A stretch of DNA of 64,000 nucleotides, from NCBI GenBank assembly GCA_900099715.1, contig FMTG01000003.1:124001-188000 (forward strand). The letters run 5' to 3'. Positions 34,845 to 43,174 of the stretch are shown piece by piece. This DNA comes from Ruminococcaceae bacterium YRB3002. GTDB lineage: Bacteria; Bacillota; Clostridia; Saccharofermentanales; Saccharofermentanaceae. The notes beneath the pieces are model-generated. The model was given only the letters and a program-made list of their open reading frames with translations. It ran no database searches and was not told the origin of the DNA. Position 1 is the stretch's first letter; each line of letters opens with the position of its first letter. Position numbers and translations under genes: made by a program.

Positions 34845-36358
34845 GTTGCAAGTGCCGTCCTTACTGCATCTTTATACCCGTTCATCTTCGTGGACACTTC
34901 ATATGCTGTCATATCCGGATCATAAGAAGTTGACGCCTGATACAGTCCTTCGAGTTCCTCAACGGAACTGAAAAAACCGCAGGTCAGGCCGGCAAGAAGT
35001 CCGGCACCCATTGCCGTCATCTCGTCAGATCTGGCACGTGTTATCCTGATACCCAGAAGATCCGACTGGAACTGCATGAGAAAATCACACGCACATACTC
35101 CTCCATCAACCTTCATCTGCTTGGCGGAGATCCCCGTGTCCTCCATCATCAGATTGACGAGTTCGGTTACCTGATATGCAATCGATTCCACGCTCGCCCT
35201 TACTATCTGTGCCCTTCCTGAACCTCTTGTAAGACCGGTAAGGACTCCTCTAACATCTGCATTCCAGTAGGGCGCCCCAAGGCCTGTAAATGCCGGAACC
35301 AGATAAACACCTTCCGTACTGTCGATGGATCTGCAGACCGCATCACAATCAGATGGCTTATCGATCATCTTCATCTCGTCCTTAAGCCAGCTGATTATAG
35401 ATCCTCCCTGAAAAACACTTCCTTCCAGAGCATAATATGTTGTGCCTCCGATCGACCAGGCGGCTGACGTCAGAAGACCATTTCTGGAGAATACCGGACT
35501 TGTTCCAAGATTCATCAAGGTGAAGCATCCTGTTCCGTATGTAGTCTTGCAGTCACCTTTATTGACCGCATTCTGACCAAACAGCGCCGCGGGCTGGTCA
35601 CCCGCAACTCCGGTGATATGAACTCCGTTAAGCGTCAGGAGCAGCTCTATCTCATTGTTTGTCAGATCATACTCTGACAGACTCTCCCTGTTCAGGGAAA
35701 TCTCACCATATTCTCCACACGACGGCATAGGTTTTGCCAGGCACTCGCGTCTTATTCCGAAGAGCTCAAGAAGATCATCATCATAATCAAGTCTGTTGAT
35801 ATCGAAGAGCATCGTTCTGGAACAGTTGGAATAATCGGAAGTAAAACTCCTGCCCCCGGTCAGCCTGTACACAAGATAGCCGTCAACAGTGGCCAGAAGA
35901 CAATCGGCCGATGACGGAACATTCTCGTGAAGCCACATCATCTTGGTAGCAGAGAAATACGGGTCGATCTTAAGTCCGGTCTTGCTGCAGATCTCCTGCC
36001 CGTGATCCGTGATCACGGATCGTCTGCATATCTCTGATGTCCTTCTGCACTGCCATACAATAGCATTATAGGGACTTTCCATTGTATCCCTGTCGAAAGC
36101 AATAGTCGTCTCCCTCTGATTGGTAATTCCTATGCCTTCAATATCCCTTACTGCGAAAGGATTCTCGGATATGACATTTGCAATTGCCTTAAGTACAGAG
36201 AAGTAGATCTCAGAGGGATCGTGCTCCACATACCCAGGCTGGGGATAGATCTGCGTGATAGAGACAGGCGTACCTGACGTCAACACTCCGTTCCTGTCCA
36301 GCAGGAATGCCTTTGTTGATGTTGTTCCCTGATCAATGCTTAGGATATATCTTCCCAT
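34841..36358 (-). CDS. glpK: glycerol kinase
   Basis: 505 residues, FGGY family. ATP-binding SIDQGTTSTKAF starts at residue 7; GYVEHDPSEI, GITNQRETT, IVWQCRRTSEIC, GVAGDQPAALFGQ and TYGTGCFTLMN are the glycerol kinase blocks, and YWNADVRGVLTGLTRGS ends the second domain. It phosphorylates glycerol. No glycerol facilitator or GlpD is nearby. It starts 10 bp behind malQ, an unusual pairing. Confidence 0.94.
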   Translation of the reverse strand: MGRYILSIDQGTTSTKAFLLDRNGVLTSGTPVSITQIYPQPGYVEHDPSEIYFSVLKAIANVISENPFAVRDIEGIGITNQRETTIAFDRDTMESPYNAIVWQCRRTSEICRRSVITDHGQEICSKTGLKIDPYFSATKMMWLHENVPSSADCLLATVDGYLVYRLTGGRSFTSDYSNCSRTMLFDINRLDYDDDLLELFGIRRECLAKPMPSCGEYGEISLNRESLSEYDLTNNEIELLLTLNGVHITGVAGDQPAALFGQNAVNKGDCKTTYGTGCFTLMNLGTSPVFSRNGLLTSAAWSIGGTTYYALEGSVFQGGSIISWLKDEMKMIDKPSDCDAVCRSIDSTEGVYLVPAFTGLGAPYWNADVRGVLTGLTRGSGRAQIVRASVESIAYQVTELVNLMMEDTGISAKQMKVDGGVCACDFLMQFQSDLLGIRITRARSDEMTAMGAGLLAGLTCGFFSSVEELEGLYQASTSYDPDMTAYEVSTKMNGYKDAVRTALAT

Positions 36359-36368
36359 ATCGTCCGTC

Positions 36369-37946
36369 TTACCTGAAGTAGATCCTGTTTAGGTTTTTGT
36401 ACCATTCGTTGTCTATGCCATCAAGGTCTTCCTTGGTGAACCTGACACGCCAGTTGCCTGTGGGCGTACCGGGTGTATTCATTCTGGTATCGCCACCATA
36501 TCCAAGCATATCCTGGATCGGTATGATGACAACGTCAGCATGGCTCATCCACAAGGTCTTTATGATCGCTCTGCATGACTTGCTGTGAGTTCCCCCGTCA
36601 CCCCAGTTCTCGCCTTCGAATCCGCAGTACTCAAGACAGCACTTTCGAACATTCTCAGGGCAGTCCCACAGCCATCCGAGGAGCGTATTATTATCGTGCG
36701 TTCCCGTATAGGCAACGCAGTTCTTTGTAAAGTTGTGAGGAAGGAAAGAACTGTCGTCACCGGGATTAAATGCAAATTCCATGACGCGCATTCCCGGGAT
36801 ATGAACATTAGCCATGAATTCCGCAAGATCCGGCGTCATCTCGCCAAGGTCTTCAGCGATCAGTCTTGACCTGTCACCGAAAGCCTTATCTATCGCCTCA
36901 AAGAACTCAAGTCCCGGACCTTTCTGCCATGTGCCTTCCCTGGCGGTCTTGGCATCGGCCTCGATCTCCCAGTAGGATGAGAAAGCCCTGAAATGATCGA
37001 TCCTCAGATAATCGTATATCTTATAGCTCTCTTCGATCCTGCTGATCCACCACCTGTATCCGTCCTTCTTATGCTTGTCCCAGTCATAAATGGGGTTGCC
37101 CCACAGCTGTCCGTCAACACAGAAATAATCCGGGGGAACACCCGCAACCTTGTCGAAAACAAGTGCCTCCGGCTTGATCTTGGGTGTCTTATCATCTTTC
37201 TTAGCTTCTTTCTCGTAGTCTGCGATGAGCTTGGCGACCTTCTTGGGATCGGCCATCTTGAACTGCTCCCTCGCTCCCCATACATCCGCCGAGTCACCTG
37301 ATACATATATCGGCATATCTCCGATTATCGAGATCCCGCAGTCATTTATCTCTTTCTTGACATCTGTCCATTCATCAAGGAACAGATACTGTACGAAAGC
37401 ATGGTACTTATAGTTGTCGGTATGTCTTACCTTATCGACAGCCTCAGGATCACAGGCCTTAAGCGCCTCATCACTCCAGTCCCACCAGGCCTGCTGATAG
37501 TTATCATCCTTGATCGCCTGATAGACAGCCACATCGTCAGCCCATTTATTTTCTTTTACGAACTCCGAGACTTTCTTAATAATGCCGGCATCAGCTCTGG
37601 AATATGCTTTCCTCAGCAGCTCATCCCTGCTCACTCTCAGGAAATCATAATCCACACGCCACTTGTTAACATTATATTCTGCCCCGACGACCTCATCTGC
37701 CGTCAGAAGGCCTCTCTTCATGAGTCTTCTCGGATCGATAAACATCCAGTTTCCTGCAAAAGCGGAGAAACTCTGATAAGGTGAATCACCCATTCCCGGG
37801 TAAGTGAACGGCAAAACCTGCCAGTACTTCATCCCCTGCTTCTGCAGCTGCTTCGCAAAACTTATGGCCTCCTCTCCGAATACTCCGATACCGAAAGGTC
37901 CGGGAAGTGATGCAATGTGCATCAGTACGCCACCGCCTCTTCTCAT
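36369..37946 (-). CDS. malQ: 4-alpha-glucanotransferase (GH77)
   Basis: 525 residues, the typical length of a short GH77 amylomaltase. RRGGGVLMHIASLPGPFGIG opens it; the catalytic residues lie in YLRIDHFRAFSSYW (nucleophile Asp), LIAEDLGEMT (acid Glu) and YTGTHDNNTLLGW (Asp). It transfers glucan segments in maltodextrin or glycogen metabolism. No glycogen genes are in the window. It heads the 12-kb minus-strand run that ends with the CARF-HEPN gene. Confidence 0.96.
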   Translation of the reverse strand: MRRGGGVLMHIASLPGPFGIGVFGEEAISFAKQLQKQGMKYWQVLPFTYPGMGDSPYQSFSAFAGNWMFIDPRRLMKRGLLTADEVVGAEYNVNKWRVDYDFLRVSRDELLRKAYSRADAGIIKKVSEFVKENKWADDVAVYQAIKDDNYQQAWWDWSDEALKACDPEAVDKVRHTDNYKYHAFVQYLFLDEWTDVKKEINDCGISIIGDMPIYVSGDSADVWGAREQFKMADPKKVAKLIADYEKEAKKDDKTPKIKPEALVFDKVAGVPPDYFCVDGQLWGNPIYDWDKHKKDGYRWWISRIEESYKIYDYLRIDHFRAFSSYWEIEADAKTAREGTWQKGPGLEFFEAIDKAFGDRSRLIAEDLGEMTPDLAEFMANVHIPGMRVMEFAFNPGDDSSFLPHNFTKNCVAYTGTHDNNTLLGWLWDCPENVRKCCLEYCGFEGENWGDGGTHSKSCRAIIKTLWMSHADVVIIPIQDMLGYGGDTRMNTPGTPTGNWRVRFTKEDLDGIDNEWYKNLNRIYFR

Positions 37947-38010
37947 TTGTCTGCCTTCCCCCTATTAAGTTATTTTAAAAAGGTAACTTATGCATTATAC
38001 CACTAAAACG

Positions 38011-38028
38011 TGAAATGGGGGACGGTTC
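38011..38028. repeat. solo end of the GGGGACGGTTC repeat
   Basis: TGAAATGGGGGACGGTTC matches the terminal repeat of the 18.5-kb element with one extra G. It is in the 259-bp gap between malQ and the MacB-like gene, next to a GC-rich palindrome. Confidence 0.6.
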
Positions 38029-38034
38029 AAACTC

Positions 38035-38114
38035 GAACGCATAATTTGCGGCGCTTCGAACAGGTCCTCACCGGCTTCTCCGGTTGCGGAACTTGCGGCG
38101 CAAATCATGCGTTC
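38035..38114. repeat. GC-rich palindromic repeat, copy 2
   Basis: An 80-bp palindrome. Outer arms GAACGCATAATTTGCG (38035-38050) and CGCAAATCATGCGTTC (38099-38114) pair with one mismatch, and the centre ACCGGCTTCTCCGGT forms its own stem. The core (GTTCCGCAACCGG, then AAGCCGGTGAGGACCTG) matches the copy at 61.87-61.94 kb in inverted orientation, but the outer arms differ from that copy. Confidence 0.75.
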
Positions 38115-38154
38115 TCGCTTCGGGTATTTGCGGCGCTCGCCCTCCGGAATCTGA

Positions 38155-38192
38155 TGTATGTCAAACTTCTAAAAAACGGGATTTGACATACA
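38155..38192. other. 11-bp inverted repeat behind the MacB-like gene
   Basis: TGTATGTCAAA (38155-38165) and TTTGACATACA (38182-38192) are perfect inverted copies with a 16-nt loop, 14 bp behind the stop at 38206. There is no T-run after the hairpin, only TTTTTT in the loop, so termination is uncertain. Confidence 0.4.
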
Positions 38193-38205
38193 AAAATAAA
38201 GACTG

Positions 38206-39312
38206 TCAGTTCTTCAGTTTCGGCCTGACCAGCATGATGATCATACAGACTGAAAGCAGCAGACAGAATGCCAGCACGATCATCCATGCAAAGATATCGC
38301 TGACTGCTTTCTGTGCCGACATCTCCCAGAACGGCAGTTCATAACCCTGAAGGAATGCACTCATCTCACCCGGGGGCATCATGTGCGACCAGATTTTCGG
38401 GATGGTGTAGCGGCCGGTAACGCTGACCACATAGCATGACGGAGATGCGGCGTCGTATCCCGGAATGGAGTTCTTCACGTCCATAACAGCAACACCATCA
38501 ACAGGCTCCGGCAGCATTGCTTCGTAGCACAGCACAGCCGGCGTCACAGGCACATCAAGTCCGGAAGCATACTCCTCGAGACAATCGTAATAGACATATG
38601 CCCGCATATCCTTGTCATCATGTTCACGCACTACACCGATTATGGTGAAGTCCTTACCCCAGAGCGTGACACGCCCGCCGATAACATCATACGAGCTGAA
38701 GAGCCTCCATGCCAGTTCATCGTTAAGCACTATCTGGTACTTATCCACCGACTGAACCGGCAGAAATCCGCCCGACATGAACTCCATGGGATGGAAAGCT
38801 CTGAAATTCCCTCCGACGGCATAAACAGGAACTGTGCAGTTAACTTCAAAATCATTGTGATCGCAATTGAGATCGGCATTGACGTATGAGCAATACGCAT
38901 CCGTCCATCCTTCCGGATCTGACGGCTTATCTGAAGTTCTCCGTCGGACACCGTTGGAGGAATCCACGATTGCCTGGAGTGATTTGCGAATATTATAAAC
39001 ATCAGTCTTCGCCAGGCTCTTTCCATACCCGGTAAAAGCTGCAGGTGATGTGTCACCTGAAGATCTGGAACCTTGAGAGTATACTGCCACATGACGGTAT
39101 GACACATCGGAGCCCTGACTCCACACAGATGCCGCATTACGCTCAGGCCGGGATCTGATCACACTCACCATACACCCGATGCCCACGAGCGTCACGATCA
39201 CTGCGGCAGTAAGTATAACTGCCGGTGCATTAAGGACAAAAGCAGTGAGCCTCTTCTTCCAGGCAAGCCATGTATCGTGCAGAAATGATCTGATCTTGCT
39301 TCCAGTCGTCAT
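38206..39312 (-). CDS. MacB-core-like membrane protein without ATPase
   Basis: 368 residues from the ATG at 39312, 1 nt behind the adaptor stop. One membrane helix near the N terminus (about 25-50), a large extracellular domain (about 55-325) and a C-terminal helix (about 338-360). The middle (FMSGGFLPVQSVDKYQIVLN, LAWRLFSSYDVIGGRVTLWG, FTIIGVVREHDD) is like the periplasmic core of MacB/FtsX-type permeases. A normal MacB permease has four helices and a partner or fused ATPase; here only two helices and no ATPase are seen, so it may be an accessory to the adaptor rather than a transporter. Confidence 0.72.
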   Translation of the reverse strand: MTTGSKIRSFLHDTWLAWKKRLTAFVLNAPAVILTAAVIVTLVGIGCMVSVIRSRPERNAASVWSQGSDVSYRHVAVYSQGSRSSGDTSPAAFTGYGKSLAKTDVYNIRKSLQAIVDSSNGVRRRTSDKPSDPEGWTDAYCSYVNADLNCDHNDFEVNCTVPVYAVGGNFRAFHPMEFMSGGFLPVQSVDKYQIVLNDELAWRLFSSYDVIGGRVTLWGKDFTIIGVVREHDDKDMRAYVYYDCLEEYASGLDVPVTPAVLCYEAMLPEPVDGVAVMDVKNSIPGYDAASPSCYVVSVTGRYTIPKIWSHMMPPGEMSAFLQGYELPFWEMSAQKAVSDIFAWMIVLAFCLLLSVCMIIMLVRPKLKN

Positions 39313-39313
39313 A

Positions 39314-41056
39314 TTACTTACCCGAGTAATCCTCAAGCCTTACGCGCTGACCGTCTTCAAGAGCCTCTTCGCTCCTTACCACGAGCATTCCCTGATCAAG
39401 TCCGTTTCCGGTAATAGCAGAGACCGCTCCGTCGGTCGCTTCAACATTTACATCCACACGCGTCACCGTATACCTGTTTCCGAAAGGCGATCTCACCTCA
39501 TTTATGAGATAGACAAATGTTCCTGAATTGTCTTCATTGACCGCACTTGAAGAAATACAGTACTCATAGTCCTGATTGGAACGGTTTGCCACGACTGTAA
39601 CAGACTCTCCCGGAAGGATATAATCTGCCTTCAGGGAACACTTCACCAGACGGCTCTCGCGCGGCGATTCGGGATCAGGTTTGATCGACATTATCTCGCA
39701 TGATTCCAGCCAGTAGTTATCAGATGCGAGTTGCATTCCCGGCTGAAGTCCCGCAATGGAGTCCGTAGGGAAACGGAAAGTTGCCGTGTAAGCAGAATCC
39801 TCCGGAACGATTATCAGAATGACCTTGTCCTTCTCCATCGTATCGCCGTCACCCACCGTCGTGGCAAAGACCTGACCATCGGCAGGGGCAGTTATTGCAG
39901 TCATGCTGTAGTTCGCTTCCAGCTCAGCGATCTGCTTCTCAAGCTTGGCAATCTGCTCAGCCCTGTCTGAAGCCAGATCTCTGGCACGGTCACGTGTGAT
40001 CCCGTCGTTTGTCTGAGCATCCCTGTATGCCCTCTGTGCAGAAGACAGTCCGGCTTCTGCCGACTGTACGGAAGACCTCGCCGAAGATACCGAAGGAAGA
40101 CCTTCTGCCTCTGTTATTGCAGCCTCTGCTTCAGCTATTGCAGTATTGCAGTCAGACAGTGATGAGGACGCTGTGCTGAGCCTCGTCTCAGCTGATGAGA
40201 TCTGTGACTTTAGTTCTTTGATCTGAGCTTCACGCTCGGCTATCTCGGCACGAAGCTCACCTATCCTTACGGTAGACGGGTTTACTGCAGGAGGTGCAGT
40301 CGGATCGGCAGGCTCATCACCCTCTCCTTCACCCTCATCACCGGACGGTTCAGGTGTATCTGTGATCACAGGCACTCCCGTGGGCGTAGGAGTCGGAACT
40401 CCAAGATTCGTCAAGGTGGTTATCTGATCCTGTCTCGAGTCTATCTCCGCCTGAAGGGTATCAACCCTGTTGTTGAGAGTCTCGACGGTCTGGGAACTGG
40501 CCGCGACTTCAGCTTCGAGCGCCACCACCTGAGGTCTGTTGGTATCGAGTATCCTGTTGGCCGCCGCTATCTTATCTGACTTACTCTTGGCAGCCGACAG
40601 CGATGCCCTTGCCTCGTCGAGCGTAACCTGGGCAGAAGATATGCCTGCCCTCAAAGAATCAAGGTCCGAACCCGATGGTGTCCTCGACGCGTAGTTCTCT
40701 TCCCTCTTCAGGCTTGTCAGCTGGGTGCGCAGATCGTCCAGCGCACTCTGATCCTCCACCGGGTTCAGAGTCATCAGCACGTCACCCTTCTTGACCTTAT
40801 CGTAATCAGACACAAGCACCTGATCGATTACCCGTCCGTCAACGGACTTCACCCTGTAAGCTGTTACAGGTTCAACTACGGCGGTCGCATTATTCGTATA
40901 TGAGAGATTTCCTCTTGCCGCACGTCTCCCCATGACCTTGGGTATCATGGCATTCATTATCGTATTCGAGAAAAACGTAAGCAGAGCAAGTCCTGCAACA
41001 AACCCTATTATGACCTTCGTCACCCATTTACGGTTCTTAACTTTCTCACTCATCAT
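39314..41056 (-). CDS. HlyD/RND-type adaptor with long coiled coil
   Basis: 580 residues. N-terminal membrane helix (about 13-35), a biotinyl-lipoyl half motif (VDGRVIDQVLVSDYDKVKKG), two long coiled-coil arms (about 105-215 and 265-385), the matching second half (MTAITAPADGQVFAT) and a beta-barrel to the C terminus (DTMEKDKVILIIVP, then LPGESVTV). The hairpin tip carries a Pro/Thr and acidic linker (PTPTPTGVP, then GDEGEGEGDEPADPTAPP) instead of a tight turn. Adaptors of this shape bridge ABC exporters to outer structures; in Gram-positives they work with MacB-like permeases. It is followed at once by the MacB-like gene. Confidence 0.88.
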   Translation of the reverse strand: MMSEKVKNRKWVTKVIIGFVAGLALLTFFSNTIMNAMIPKVMGRRAARGNLSYTNNATAVVEPVTAYRVKSVDGRVIDQVLVSDYDKVKKGDVLMTLNPVEDQSALDDLRTQLTSLKREENYASRTPSGSDLDSLRAGISSAQVTLDEARASLSAAKSKSDKIAAANRILDTNRPQVVALEAEVAASSQTVETLNNRVDTLQAEIDSRQDQITTLTNLGVPTPTPTGVPVITDTPEPSGDEGEGEGDEPADPTAPPAVNPSTVRIGELRAEIAEREAQIKELKSQISSAETRLSTASSSLSDCNTAIAEAEAAITEAEGLPSVSSARSSVQSAEAGLSSAQRAYRDAQTNDGITRDRARDLASDRAEQIAKLEKQIAELEANYSMTAITAPADGQVFATTVGDGDTMEKDKVILIIVPEDSAYTATFRFPTDSIAGLQPGMQLASDNYWLESCEIMSIKPDPESPRESRLVKCSLKADYILPGESVTVVANRSNQDYEYCISSSAVNEDNSGTFVYLINEVRSPFGNRYTVTRVDVNVEATDGAVSAITGNGLDQGMLVVRSEEALEDGQRVRLEDYSGK

Positions 41057-41073
41057 TCAAACTCCCTGTCAGT

Positions 41074-42129
41074 TTATTTTATCCCGGCCTTGGACACACC
41101 TTCAACAAGGTAATCCTCGCCTCTGAGGAACACCAGCAGCGGCGGGAGCATATAGAGCGCGCACGCTGCGAAAGCCATTCCTATCTCATCCATATTCACC
41201 TGTGCCAGGAACACCGAAAGCGGCCTCTTCTCATCTGAAGACAGCATGATGAGCGGCTGCTCCACCATGTTCCAGTAATCTATAAAAAGCAGTATCGCCA
41301 TCGCGACAACAGCGTTCCTGCAGTTCGGCATAACTATATGTGCGAAGATCTGCCACTCTCCGGCACCATCTATCTTCGCGGCTTCGATGTAGGCGGAAGG
41401 TATCTGGCGCATGTATTTCGTGAGGAGGTATATAGAGAATGTCGAGAATATTCCCGGCAGTATGATCGAGGCATAAGAGTCAAGCAGGTTCAGCTTGTCA
41501 CTGATGAGATAGTTCGGCACCAGAGTGACCTGGAAAGGCATCAGCATCAGGATGACGTATGCAAAAAACAGTATTTCACGCCTCTTGCGGCGGTATCTCG
41601 TAAAACTGTATGAGGCAAGGCATGCGACTATAAGCTGGCCTGCCACGATGGGCACAGTAAGCAGGATCGAGTTCCAGTATCTGAACAGATATGAAGGTGT
41701 CATGAACAGAAGCCTTGAATACTGCTCAGCACTCACCTGCTGCGGGATCAGCTGGAGCTGAGGTCTCATTGACAGGAATCTGGCAGCACCCTGTGATCCG
41801 CCGGGAAGACTCTGAAATATGACTCCATAGTTTGCATCGATCTCCGAAGACGACATGAACGAATTCAGGAACGTAAAAAAGATCGGGAAAATAGCCAGCA
41901 GCGCGGCAGCGGAGATAACAATAACACCTATTACGGTAAAGATCCTTCTCTTCAGTGTTCTCCTCGCCATCTCACGGGCATTGACAGACCTTGCTCTCGA
42001 CACAAACTTAATCCGCTCATCCGGCGACAGTGATGAGTAATATGAACTGACATCCGGCGTCTCTTTATAGACGTTGCGTCTTGCAAGTGTTGCCTGTTTC
42101 CTTCTCTGTTTACGGAGCTCCTGATCCAT
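41074..42129 (-). CDS. carbohydrate ABC transporter permease, MalG type
   Basis: 351 residues with six membrane helices. The cytoplasmic EAA loop is EAAKIDGAGEWQIFAHIVMP, the contact site for the ATPase. Compared with ~280-residue family members it has a basic N-terminal extension of about 65 residues before the first helix (RKQRRKQATLARRNV) and an enlarged first outside loop (QSLPGGSQGAARFLS). It pairs with the MalF-type gene 1 bp upstream. The ATPase must come from elsewhere. Confidence 0.92.
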   Translation of the reverse strand: MDQELRKQRRKQATLARRNVYKETPDVSSYYSSLSPDERIKFVSRARSVNAREMARRTLKRRIFTVIGVIVISAAALLAIFPIFFTFLNSFMSSSEIDANYGVIFQSLPGGSQGAARFLSMRPQLQLIPQQVSAEQYSRLLFMTPSYLFRYWNSILLTVPIVAGQLIVACLASYSFTRYRRKRREILFFAYVILMLMPFQVTLVPNYLISDKLNLLDSYASIILPGIFSTFSIYLLTKYMRQIPSAYIEAAKIDGAGEWQIFAHIVMPNCRNAVVAMAILLFIDYWNMVEQPLIMLSSDEKRPLSVFLAQVNMDEIGMAFAACALYMLPPLLVFLRGEDYLVEGVSKAGIK

Positions 42130-42130
42130 A

Positions 42131-43063
42131 TCATTCCTCCGTTCCGGAATCCAGTCTGGACTCCGTGATGAACAATATCCCCACTATGATGATCATGACG
42201 ATGCACATGATAACCGCACCGGTTGACAGCTGTGAATAGTCTAGATGCTGGAACTTATTGTTCATGAAATGCTGCAGCGTGTACAGCTTGCCGTACGGGT
42301 AATCTCCGGTCAGAAGGTATTCCTCCCTGAATATCTTGAATGAATTGATCAGCGACATTATCGTCACGAAGAAAACAGTGGGTCCGAGATAATACAGCCT
42401 GATGGAGAAGAATCTCCTGACCGCTCCGGCTCCGTCCATGACAGAAGACTCAATGATCTCCTGAGGGATATTGTTCAGCGCCGACAGGAAAAGAATGATA
42501 TTGAGCCCCAGATTCTTCCACAGGAACAGAAAGATAATGACTATCTGTCCCAATTCATCTTTCATCCAGTCGATCCTGTCAAGCGAGAACAACTGGACCA
42601 GCCATCCGTTAAGGATTCCGTTGTAACTGAAAAACACCTGCCACATAAGGACTACAGAAGCCACAGGGACCATCATAGGTGTAAGAAGGATGCTCCTGAA
42701 CGTACTTCTTGCCGGGATCTTCGAATTAAGTATAAGAGCCAGCATCAGCGACAGAAGAACGCCCAGAGGTACGGCAATGGCAGATAATACAGCAGTATTC
42801 TCCGATGCCTCAAGAAAAGCATCATTTGTCAGCACGTTTTTATAGTTTTCAAATCCGACAAAACTGCTGTTGGTCGCAGATTTCTGGAAACTCATCACGA
42901 TCAGCATTGCGAAAGGCACAAAGAAGAACAGCATCACACCCGCCAGAGAAGGCAGAAGGAATCCGGTCGATATCCCCCAGTCTTTTATCCGTCTGACAGT
43001 ATGATGCAATTTCTTCTGTCTTATCTGCTTCGGTGAAAGATCCGATCGCTTTATATTCTCCAT
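42131..43063 (-). CDS. carbohydrate ABC transporter permease, MalF type
   Basis: 310 residues, six membrane helices, opening with a basic segment and GISTGFLLPSLAGVMLFFFVPF. The EAA loop is ESSVMDGAGAVRRFFSIRL. It is the first gene behind a good sigma-A-like promoter at 43124-43151. GGAGG is 19 nt before the ATG, longer than usual, and I find no alternative start closer to it. Confidence 0.92.
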   Translation of the reverse strand: MENIKRSDLSPKQIRQKKLHHTVRRIKDWGISTGFLLPSLAGVMLFFFVPFAMLIVMSFQKSATNSSFVGFENYKNVLTNDAFLEASENTAVLSAIAVPLGVLLSLMLALILNSKIPARSTFRSILLTPMMVPVASVVLMWQVFFSYNGILNGWLVQLFSLDRIDWMKDELGQIVIIFLFLWKNLGLNIILFLSALNNIPQEIIESSVMDGAGAVRRFFSIRLYYLGPTVFFVTIMSLINSFKIFREEYLLTGDYPYGKLYTLQHFMNNKFQHLDYSQLSTGAVIMCIVMIIIVGILFITESRLDSGTEE

Positions 43064-43123
43064 TGGCGTACTGCTTTTATAACCTCCTACAGATAATACG
43101 TCTTACATGCGTTGTTTGTGACA

Positions 43124-43151
43124 ATCATATTGTAACAATTAGTTGTGTCAA
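43124..43151 (-). promoter_or_regulatory. promoter of the permease-adaptor operon with repeated GTTACAA-like motifs
   Basis: On the minus strand TTGACA (43146-43151) and TATGAT (43124-43129) are separated by 16 bp, close to the sigma-A consensus. Around them GTTACAA-type heptamers repeat four times in the same direction (GTTACAA, GACACAA, GTTACAA, GTCACAA; starts 11, 13 and 14 bp apart), which could be a regulator site. The promoter lies between the SBP gene stop and the MalF-type gene. Confidence 0.6.
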
Positions 43152-43174
43152 AGTTGTAACTTTATCTGTAGATT

